A stretch of DNA of 27,845 nt from an uncultured Porphyromonadaceae bacterium (GTDB taxonomy: Bacteria > Bacteroidota > Bacteroidia > Bacteroidales > Muribaculaceae), in NCBI GenBank assembly GCA_947178245.1, contig CAMWXO010000005.1, positions 1 through 27,845 on the forward strand, read 5' to 3'. The stretch's first letter is position 1. Every line of letters starts with the position of its first letter. The notes under the pieces are model-generated. The model made no database searches and was not told the origin of the DNA. It saw nothing but the letters and a program-made list of their open reading frames with translations. This document shows positions 20,922 through 27,845 of this stretch, piece by piece. The position numbers were made by a program, and so were the translations under genes.

Positions 20922-21144
20922 TGAGCAGTTCTTCTATTGTGTGACCTTTCATTTTCCCGTCCTGGATGGCTTTGACTTGTTCAAGACCGCGACAAATACG
21001 TTCCGTCAATGTGTCTTCCTCGGTTACGGGAGTAATCTTGAAATTGCCGTATCTTGACGTCAGAAGCACTGACTGCCCCCTCTTGGCGGCGTTCAGGAAT
21101 TTGCCCTGGTTGGCGCGAAACTCTCTTGCTGATACTACCTGCAT
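20911..21144 (-). CDS. Phd/YefM-family antitoxin
   Basis: A 77-residue antitoxin. The N-terminal half (MQVVSAREFRANQGKFLN, then GQSVLLTSRYGNFKITPV) is the Phd/YefM DNA-binding fold. The C-terminal part (ICRGLEQVKAIQDGKMKG, then IEELLNEL) is the helical toxin-neutralising tail. It is the first gene of the pair and should repress its own promoter, upstream of which lie inverted and direct repeats at 21179-21206. Confidence 0.9.
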   Translation of the reverse strand: MQVVSAREFRANQGKFLNAAKRGQSVLLTSRYGNFKITPVTEEDTLTERICRGLEQVKAIQDGKMKGHTIEELLNEL

Positions 21145-21168
21145 GATGATTGGAATTTAAAGTTTTTG

Positions 21169-21206
21169 CAAAGATAACAAATGGCATCCATTTTGGCAAC
21201 CATTTT
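21169..21206 (-). promoter_or_regulatory. Promoter and putative operator of the Phd/RelE toxin-antitoxin pair
   Basis: The minus-strand -7 box TATCTTTG (21169-21176) and TTG at 21197-21199 are spaced by 20. Between and beyond them are the perfect inverted repeat AAATGG-CAT-CCATTT (21179-21193) and two direct copies of CCATTTT (21188-21194, 21200-21206), suitable for antitoxin binding. Confidence 0.7.
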
Positions 21207-21260
21207 AACATATTTTATTCCGTAGCCAGTTTTCCGTCGTCAGTGCTTTTTGTTCCGGGA

Positions 21261-21278
21261 GGCGAGCTTCAGCTCGCC
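21261..21278. repeat. REP-like palindrome GGCGAGCT-TC-AGCTCGCC
   Basis: A perfect 8-bp stem with a TC loop, followed by a heptamer-type word (AATTCCCCATT). It belongs to the same GCTTCAGC-core family as 12146-12165 and 20502-20513. Confidence 0.65.
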
Positions 21279-21284
21279 AATTCC

Positions 21285-21321
21285 CCATTAAAAGAAATTG
21301 GCCCCGGATTGCTCCGGAGCC
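21285..21321 (-). terminator. Terminator of the large secreted protein gene
   Basis: On the minus strand GGCTCCGG (21314-21321) pairs with CCGGGGCC (21300-21307), with one mismatch and a short loop, and is followed by AATTTCTTTT. It lies 10 bases after the stop codon at 21331. Confidence 0.75.
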
Positions 21322-21330
21322 AACTGCATC

Positions 21331-24300
21331 TTATCTTATCGAGATCTTCGCCGCCTTGTGGCCCTTCTCCGAGCCCGAAGCGTCTATCACGTAGATTCCC
21401 GGGTCGAGAGCGATCCGCACTTCCTCGCTGAAGCCTTCCGCTGTCGCTATCTCGCGGCCGAGAGTGTCGTAGACGCGCACCGTCAGGTCGCCGCATACGG
21501 CCGGTGCCGTCACCACCACCTCGCGCCGTGCCGGCACGATGCGTATGGTGCCGTCTTCAATCTCCTTCGTGTCGATACCGCTCGTCAGGAAGTAGCGTCC
21601 GCTCACGTTGCCCTTCATCTCCAGTTCAAAACCGTCAAAGAGCTGCGTCATCTCACCCGTCGCCGTGTCGTAGAGAAGGTAGTCCTCAAGAGCGGCTCCG
21701 TTGAAGGTGACCATCGTCACTGAATCCGCCGGTGCCATCAGGCCCACCTCCACGCCGTCGGCGTCCGGTGTCTGGTTGATGGCGGCGGCCATCGTGCCCG
21801 CCGTGGTGTAGATGCGGCGCATTCCGCGCTGGTTAGAGTCGTCTATCATCTCCACGTCCTCAGATGCCGCATAACCCTTCTCGGCATCCGCACTGAGTCG
21901 GATGATAGCGGTGCTCTCGCCGGTGGTCACGCTGATTATGTCGTCGTCATCCGCCGCGCGTGTTCCGTGAGCCGGAGCCTTTATGAGGGGATTGCCGGCA
22001 TTATCAGTATACGCCTCCACAGCCATCATGTCGGGAGTGAACGTCAGAGTCAGATTCTTGCCCTTATTTGTAGCCTGCACGAAGAAGCCCTGCATCGGAG
22101 GCAACTTGCCGCCTGTTGATGAAGTCGCGGTAATATTATCTCCTGCAGTCAGAGTCTCATTGGTGAGCATCGCGGTTTCATTCTTACGATCCATCACTAC
22201 ACCTACCTGACCCTCTCCTTCGCTGAGGAGCCAATACTTCGGTGTGATTACATTTTTGTTCTTTTCAAGGAACTTAGCCATGTCGAGGTGAGCCATAAAC
22301 GGATTACCCACCAGGAAGAGGTTGCCATCGGTCGCTTTCGTAAGTGTCACCTGTCCATTATTTGCGAAGCTGTAAAGCTTATGTTTGTCTGTGCGGTTTA
22401 CAGATGTTCCATTCTCACGATGAGATTCGTTTTTATCCGTGTAATAATCATAGTCTATGTCTGCCTTCGGGAAGCGGAACTTGACAAGTCCATCAAACTT
22501 GGTGTTGGTGGCCACATCTTCATAGCGCGAAACATCCGTCTTCACTGAGTAACCGGTACCAACTTTGTATTGGTCGGCCACGTCATTGTAGACATGGCTC
22601 CATGTGCTTGCCAAAGCTACTGTTTCAACTTTCGGGCAACCCGGGAAGGCGGCGCCTTCGATATTGTAGACTGTCTCGTTGCCCTTATCCCACCCGCGCT
22701 GGAAGACTGCCGGATGGAAGCGGTCGTTTACTGCAGTGTCAAACGTGATGTCGGTAAAGAGTTCTGTTTGCTGGCGCGCTCCCTGTGTCGGCAGATACAT
22801 GTCGCCGGCCACCACTCCATAGAGCGGTGAGGCTACGTTATACCACTGGTCAGGCTTCATCTCCATATCAACCCACGCCTTCTGATAGTCGAGGTTCTGC
22901 TGGTTGAGTATCTCGGCGTTCGAGTTGAAATGAATCTGCTCGCACGCGTTGGCATACCAGGGACGGCAGTAGACATTAGGCTCGTATGAAGTGCCGGCAG
23001 GATACATCACCGCAGCCATGTCATACTGAACGTATCGGGTCGGCAGATAACTTGGCGCTGTCTCAGTGGCATCCTCGGCGCTTTCGTTGCCTGTAGCCGT
23101 GGCAGCCTTCGGAGCATTGGAATCCGGAGTATCCGCTACCGCCGCAGCCCATACGTAGGAGACTGCAGCATTGCCATGTCCGTTCTTTATGGAGATGTTT
23201 CCGCCTGTCGTGCCCGTGCGGTCATGCTGTCTCGCCGCGAGTTGCGGATAGGTGGCCCCTGCCGGGATTATCACCTTCGTGAAGTCAAGAGGTGCGTAGG
23301 CGAATTCATTCTCATTGGATATGTCGTCGTCATTGATAGTGAAGCGGTAATCATTCGCGGTCTTGCCAGAAGGAACATTCTTATCAGCAGCCACGAGAAG
23401 ATCATCTTTCGTCACGCGCTTCCAGTTCTCGTCATTGTTCCAGTTGAGCGAGGCATCGCCCGTCCATTTCTGATATTCCGGCACCACCTTGATCGTGAAG
23501 AGCGTCTGGCCCTTGCAGGGTTCGTCTTCCTTTATCGCCGGTTTCTGAACGCCGTCCGTGCTGTAATCCTCCTCGTATGCGAACTTAAAGGTGTAGTAGT
23601 AACCCTCGTGAAATTTCATGTCCGTCTTATTGAACGTGATCTTCACATTCGAGAAGTGATTATCGGTGGTCGCCGCATCAAGTGTGATCACACCCCTCGG
23701 CGTCAGACCGAACTCTGAATCATAAAGCTTGCCGGCTTCATCGGTCTCAGCCTGCGTTGCTGGTGTGTCATTTCCCGTCTCCCCGCTGCCAGTCGATACT
23801 GACATCGGCCTTACGTATGTCACCTGTCCGAGCCGACGATAATACGGGTCGTTGGTCTCCGCGAGATAGCAATACGGGTCGCTTTCGATATGTTTGAATT
23901 GTTTAACGCCCTGTGTGGCCACTGCGAGGTTGCGCAGCGGTATCACCAGTGTCTGCTGATTCTCATAAGCAGAAATGTTTAACGGCTTATTATCTTTCTC
24001 AGTGGTGGTGTATTCATCCAGTTTCCATTCGCCGCCATCGATGCCGGTCTTGTCGAGATGCACGAGGCCTGAACGCAGCGGTACCACGTTCATATCTTTC
24101 GGATAGGTTATGCCCGATCCGAAGCCGTTGAGCATTTCGGGCGAGGTGTTGGAGACTGTTATCTTGATTTCCGTCGGCTCCGTGCATACGATGGCCCAGG
24201 GGTTATCTTCCCATAAATTGGCATCCGGAATGGCGGTGACATATACTTCGCGGCTCGTCAGGATATGTCCCTGAGCGTCTTTGAGCGTCTCGCCGAATTC

Positions 24301-27300
24301 ATCTTTAAGCGTCAGTTCCGGGAATATGAACGACGACGTGTGAAGCTGCACTTTAGCAGGCCTTGTCACGGTCACTGTCTTACCATCTTTTGTCACTGTT
24401 TCCTGTTTGGGTTCACACATTGTCTTGAGATAATCTTTCATCTGCTGTGTGAATTCCCCTTTGGGCACCTCCACATCCCATGTGGTTGCGACAGGATATT
24501 CCTTTCTGAATATGGTTATGACTTGCCAAAGCGAGATCGTTGTGTTATCCATGGTCTCCTCCATGAATTTCTCGTATGAGCCGTAATACCAGTCGATATA
24601 TGGATTAGCCCTGAGCTTATTATCCTCCGGTGGCGTTGATTTATCAATATTCTTATCTTTATCCATCTTGTAGAGGTCAATCTGGACAACGGGCCGCTGA
24701 TTCTCGCAGCAGGTGATGTTGTCTACGTCGTTGTAGACTATACCATCTACGATGATGTCTGACGCACCCTTCAGGGTGAATTCGGAGATTCGCACGCACT
24801 TGCTGCCGAAATCATATTTTGCCGCCAGTACTTTGTCGTATTTTTCCCAATTATTATTTTCATCAGTAGGCTTGACGAATTTGCCGTCGTTTGTTTGGGA
24901 GGGATAGACATCAGCGTTATATTTATTATCAGAGTTCTCTTTGCCTACCACATCTTCAAATAGACCTGTCGTGCCTAAATTGCCGATCACTATGTAATAA
25001 TCTCTATGATTTGGGTCGAAATCATCGTTATATTGTTTCTCGTCAGAAGAATGGATTTTGGTCTTGAATACAAGCATCTCCTCCTCGTCGATCATCTGAC
25101 CCTCACTGCCTACCGTCTTTGCTTTGTCTGATTTAACGGGGTTTCCATTGTCGTCAGTTGTGATGTTGCCGTCTTTGTCATAGACAAAATAGTCTTTAAA
25201 ATTAGCCAAGAATTCGATGGTACCCCACGACAAAGGCTTATCCTTATCGGTCTCAGGGCTTCTCTGTATATTGTCATGCGGGTAATGCAATACTGAGTTG
25301 GAAAATGCTTGTTGATATACTCCGGTCTGGTTTGCATCATTCTTGTGAGTGGTGACATACTCGTCATAGACTTTCTTATCAAGTACCGAATACTGCAGCT
25401 GCATTATTTCGGTTTTATCATCAATCACGTCTTTCAGGGTCTCATATAGTGAAGCGAACGGAATCATCACCTCAACCTCGATATCGTCGGGATGGTCCCT
25501 GTTGCAGACCGGTGTGGACTGGCGCGCCTCAACGCGGGGCTCCACCACGTAGGCCCTTATGTCGTCGATGGCATAGTCAGCTCCCGATGAACTGATGCAG
25601 TTGTTCTCGAGCACCAGGGTATATGACAGCACTTCCTCATCTCCGGTATACTGAGCACGATCCAGGTCGGGCACGAATGTATAGTAGACGTGCATCCATT
25701 TGCCCTGGTCTCCGTCTCTATAGTTGTTTGTGTTGCCTTGACTTATATATGTGCCTCTGTCAATATATCCGGTCACGAAGCCGTGGATCTGATCCTGTCT
25801 GATAATCTTATGAGTTTTATCAGTTTTATTGGATATATTTGCATAGAAGTTGAAGATCACGTTGGCCGTCTCCTCCTGGCCGTTGTTGAATTCGTTCACC
25901 CATGCCGACACGTAGATGGTAGATCCGGGGCAGAGTTCTCCAAACTGGATCTTGGCCATGTCGCCGGGGTCGGAAGCCGCGTTCACATAATAGAACAGAC
26001 CTTTCTCTGTGCCTTCAGAGTTATAGAAGAGTCGGTCGTATGTGCCGGTATATGCGACTCCTGTCTCAATATCCACAGGATTATCCTTCTTGGCGTCGGC
26101 GGCATCCTTGTAGGGTGTGATCACGGAATGGTCGCCGAGCACGAACATGTTGTAGTCGCCTCGGGTGGTATAGCCGAAACCATAGTTGCTGTCGTCCCAT
26201 GCTATCGGAAGTTTCAGGTAAGATGCTGCAAGAGTTTTAGTATCTCCGTTATATCTGTTTGCTTCTTTAAAGAACTCATAACTGCTATACTTGGGATCCT
26301 TCAAATATTTGTAATTGTCAAAGTTCACTACAAGCGATGATTTGCCGTCTTTATTGAAATGGCCTTCGAGATAATCTTCAGTATGTGTATAATAATTCTT
26401 CGCATTCTTCTCATTCTCCTCCTTCGTCTTAGACGCATCCTTGCCATTAAGAGTTTCCTCCGATTCAAATGAGGCCTCGTACTTAGCAGGATCAAGGAAT
26501 GTGATCTGATATTCTGCAATTACAAGAGGTACGCTCGATCCATTTGAGCCGGGTAGTGTAATGATAGCTCCGGATGCATCCTTACCATATATTCTCACCA
26601 TGTAGGTGCCGGGGTTTATATCATCTTTATCACAACCTATGGCTCGGTAGAAATTCTTCCCGTTCTTCAACCATTTTGCCTGATCTACGTCGGTCTGAAT
26701 ATCTGATGAGATATGACTGAATATACTGCGTTCTGTGGGCTTGAACATATCTTTGTCTCCTCCCAGGTTGCCCGCAGTGATAGCAATTCCGTTATACGAT
26801 AATTCAGTAGTTTGTTCATCATCGATGTCTGTATAATTATCAATCTTATACGTACGGATTTCGTAGCCTCTGACCCTCTTATACGCATTATCAGTATCTT
26901 CGGAGTCTTTATAATAATATGCAGACTTGGTGTCTTTTTCTTCAGGCATATCTTTCTCGAGGCGGATCATGAAGTCCTTATCACCGAAAGAGGTAAGATA
27001 GCGTCTGTTATTGATATAATAGTCACGGTTGCCTTTAGCGTCAGCCATATTCTCATCGGCAAATGTCTTGCCGCTGACAAGGTGGAAGAGATGGCGGAAC
27101 GTGATGATCGGCTCTTCTATTGTCGTCGTTGTCCCTGCCCATGTGGTTGCGTCCTTGCCGAGTCGCTTTGCAAGATTCGTGTTGAACGTCAGCGAGAAGT
27201 CAGCCGCCACATATTGGTCTTTCAGACGCGTTTCGCCGTTCACCTTTTTGAAATAAATATTACTTTCCTCACCGCTTTTGTTAAAAGCGTCAAGATCAGA

Positions 27301-27845
27301 CTGCTTGAAATATACAGAGGCTACCGTGCCCAGACCTCGCTGCTCGTGGTCGAGGAGGGTCTTGCCGCCGATGAAGCCGAAATCGTTGGTCTTGATCACC
27401 GATTTAGGTTCCGAGAAGAAATAGAGATAGTCAGGGGCATCGTCCGTAAGATAGTCATACCATCTTACGAACTGCTCCTCGTAGTTTATACCTGATCCAT
27501 CACCGAAATCTTTATTGATGAGATCCTTGTATGTTTTCCAGATGTCGGATTGCGGATAAAGGTCTACGCGCTCTCCGGGCAATACCTGCACTTCGTGTAG
27601 GATAGTATATGTGCGTTGTCTTTTGCCCTTTTCTGTATAGCCGTCGTCCTTTGTTACCGTTACATACGGATCATCAAACGGGCTGTCATAGAAATTGAAA
27701 TTCGGTAAAGCGATATCATGTTTCTCCAGATCTGCTTTGTTATCATCAATGACATCCTGCCATGTATGCTTACCGTCATGACTTTTCTTCATGTAGCCGT
27801 CGGTGTTGATGTCTGCGATGATGCCCCGGGTATGATTCCATGTAA
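21331..27845 (-). CDS. Giant secreted surface protein with type IX secretion-like C-terminal domain (N-terminus outside window)
   Basis: The visible part is 2170 residues. The frame is open through the window edge (TRGIIADINTDGYMKK), so the ATG at 27792 is internal. The C-terminal ~75 residues (from GTIRIVPARREVVV, through VRVYDTLGREI, to the end PGIYVIDASGSEKGHKAAK plus ISIR) look like a type A sorting domain that directs outer-membrane export and anchoring. Before it lie blocks common in such proteins: NLFLVGNPFMAHLDMAKF, LPPMQGFFVQ, and KWTGDASLNWNNDENWKR. A jelly-roll-like SSSGADYAIDDIRAYVVEP segment lies in the middle. The N-terminal half is rich in Asp, Asn and Lys. No enzyme motif is recognised; adhesion or glycan binding is possible. 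It has its own terminator. Confidence 0.82.
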   Translation of the reverse strand, partial: TWNHTRGIIADINTDGYMKKSHDGKHTWQDVIDDNKADLEKHDIALPNFNFYDSPFDDPYVTVTKDDGYTEKGKRQRTYTILHEVQVLPGERVDLYPQSDIWKTYKDLINKDFGDGSGINYEEQFVRWYDYLTDDAPDYLYFFSEPKSVIKTNDFGFIGGKTLLDHEQRGLGTVASVYFKQSDLDAFNKSGEESNIYFKKVNGETRLKDQYVAADFSLTFNTNLAKRLGKDATTWAGTTTTIEEPIITFRHLFHLVSGKTFADENMADAKGNRDYYINNRRYLTSFGDKDFMIRLEKDMPEEKDTKSAYYYKDSEDTDNAYKRVRGYEIRTYKIDNYTDIDDEQTTELSYNGIAITAGNLGGDKDMFKPTERSIFSHISSDIQTDVDQAKWLKNGKNFYRAIGCDKDDINPGTYMVRIYGKDASGAIITLPGSNGSSVPLVIAEYQITFLDPAKYEASFESEETLNGKDASKTKEENEKNAKNYYTHTEDYLEGHFNKDGKSSLVVNFDNYKYLKDPKYSSYEFFKEANRYNGDTKTLAASYLKLPIAWDDSNYGFGYTTRGDYNMFVLGDHSVITPYKDAADAKKDNPVDIETGVAYTGTYDRLFYNSEGTEKGLFYYVNAASDPGDMAKIQFGELCPGSTIYVSAWVNEFNNGQEETANVIFNFYANISNKTDKTHKIIRQDQIHGFVTGYIDRGTYISQGNTNNYRDGDQGKWMHVYYTFVPDLDRAQYTGDEEVLSYTLVLENNCISSSGADYAIDDIRAYVVEPRVEARQSTPVCNRDHPDDIEVEVMIPFASLYETLKDVIDDKTEIMQLQYSVLDKKVYDEYVTTHKNDANQTGVYQQAFSNSVLHYPHDNIQRSPETDKDKPLSWGTIEFLANFKDYFVYDKDGNITTDDNGNPVKSDKAKTVGSEGQMIDEEEMLVFKTKIHSSDEKQYNDDFDPNHRDYYIVIGNLGTTGLFEDVVGKENSDNKYNADVYPSQTNDGKFVKPTDENNNWEKYDKVLAAKYDFGSKCVRISEFTLKGASDIIVDGIVYNDVDNITCCENQRPVVQIDLYKMDKDKNIDKSTPPEDNKLRANPYIDWYYGSYEKFMEETMDNTTISLWQVITIFRKEYPVATTWDVEVPKGEFTQQMKDYLKTMCEPKQETVTKDGKTVTVTRPAKVQLHTSSFIFPELTLKDEFGETLKDAQGHILTSREVYVTAIPDANLWEDNPWAIVCTEPTEIKITVSNTSPEMLNGFGSGITYPKDMNVVPLRSGLVHLDKTGIDGGEWKLDEYTTTEKDNKPLNISAYENQQTLVIPLRNLAVATQGVKQFKHIESDPYCYLAETNDPYYRRLGQVTYVRPMSVSTGSGETGNDTPATQAETDEAGKLYDSEFGLTPRGVITLDAATTDNHFSNVKITFNKTDMKFHEGYYYTFKFAYEEDYSTDGVQKPAIKEDEPCKGQTLFTIKVVPEYQKWTGDASLNWNNDENWKRVTKDDLLVAADKNVPSGKTANDYRFTINDDDISNENEFAYAPLDFTKVIIPAGATYPQLAARQHDRTGTTGGNISIKNGHGNAAVSYVWAAAVADTPDSNAPKAATATGNESAEDATETAPSYLPTRYVQYDMAAVMYPAGTSYEPNVYCRPWYANACEQIHFNSNAEILNQQNLDYQKAWVDMEMKPDQWYNVASPLYGVVAGDMYLPTQGARQQTELFTDITFDTAVNDRFHPAVFQRGWDKGNETVYNIEGAAFPGCPKVETVALASTWSHVYNDVADQYKVGTGYSVKTDVSRYEDVATNTKFDGLVKFRFPKADIDYDYYTDKNESHRENGTSVNRTDKHKLYSFANNGQVTLTKATDGNLFLVGNPFMAHLDMAKFLEKNKNVITPKYWLLSEGEGQVGVVMDRKNETAMLTNETLTAGDNITATSSTGGKLPPMQGFFVQATNKGKNLTLTFTPDMMAVEAYTDNAGNPLIKAPAHGTRAADDDDIISVTTGESTAIIRLSADAEKGYAASEDVEMIDDSNQRGMRRIYTTAGTMAAAINQTPDADGVEVGLMAPADSVTMVTFNGAALEDYLLYDTATGEMTQLFDGFELEMKGNVSGRYFLTSGIDTKEIEDGTIRIVPARREVVVTAPAVCGDLTVRVYDTLGREIATAEGFSEEVRIALDPGIYVIDASGSEKGHKAAKISIR

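Noticed and set aside
27790..27792. ATG 27792 as start of the giant protein
   Set aside because: The frame continues upstream to the window edge with protein-like sequence and no signal peptide follows the ATG.

Overview
The window looks like a chromosomal stretch of a Bacteroidales bacterium, most likely an intestinal Muribaculaceae-type or related lineage. Direct signs are several promoters of the Bacteroidota form TTG-N19/20-TAnnTTTG, almost no Shine-Dalgarno sites, a trpE-G-D-C-F-A order, a thrA / phosphoglycerate-mutase-like / thrC operon, a DUF2723 glycosyltransferase-like protein, a lipoprotein with a GGNDDDD tail after the lipobox cysteine, and a very large surface protein with a type IX secretion-like C-terminal domain. 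The family-level placement is inference.

Layout. (1) 1-4270, plus strand: the end of trpE, then trpG, trpD, trpC, trpF and trpA. This is chorismate to tryptophan; trpB is not in the window and probably lies upstream. Two spacers, trpE-trpG and trpF-trpA, are filled with short A/T-rich repeats. (2) 4272-9237, minus strand: thrA-apgM-like-thrC with ATGA overlaps, making threonine from aspartate; the apgM-like protein sits where homoserine kinase should be. It converges on trpA with a one-base gap. (3) 9540-12300: a DEDDh exonuclease, a small lipocalin-like lipoprotein, remnants of a duplicated exonuclease 3' end, and a HigB/HigA toxin-antitoxin locus whose toxin is frameshifted and whose promoter carries a 22-bp perfect palindrome. 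A gene-free region follows, with REP-like palindromes and heptamer repeats. (4) 12370-13809: tRNA-Tyr(GUA), an ECF sigma factor and a membrane partner protein. (5) 13827-14456, minus: a PAP2 phosphatase. (6) 14516-20463, plus: a tightly packed operon of an SRD5A1-like steroid 5-alpha-reductase, an Old-Yellow-Enzyme reductase, a short-chain dehydrogenase and a DUF2723 membrane protein. (7) 20580-21144, minus: a Phd/YefM antitoxin and RelE/ParE toxin. (8) 21331-27845, minus: a >2170-residue secreted protein whose N-terminus is outside the window.

The most interesting unit is region 6. The trio 5-alpha-reductase + OYE-type reductase + SDR matches the logic of the 5AR-5BR-3beta-HSDH cassette reported for gut Bacteroidales that convert 3-oxo-delta4 bile acids/steroids to allo and iso-allo forms. 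The genes overlap by 7 and 4 bases and sit behind one good promoter, so they probably act on one substrate. The substrate is inferred and has not been shown.
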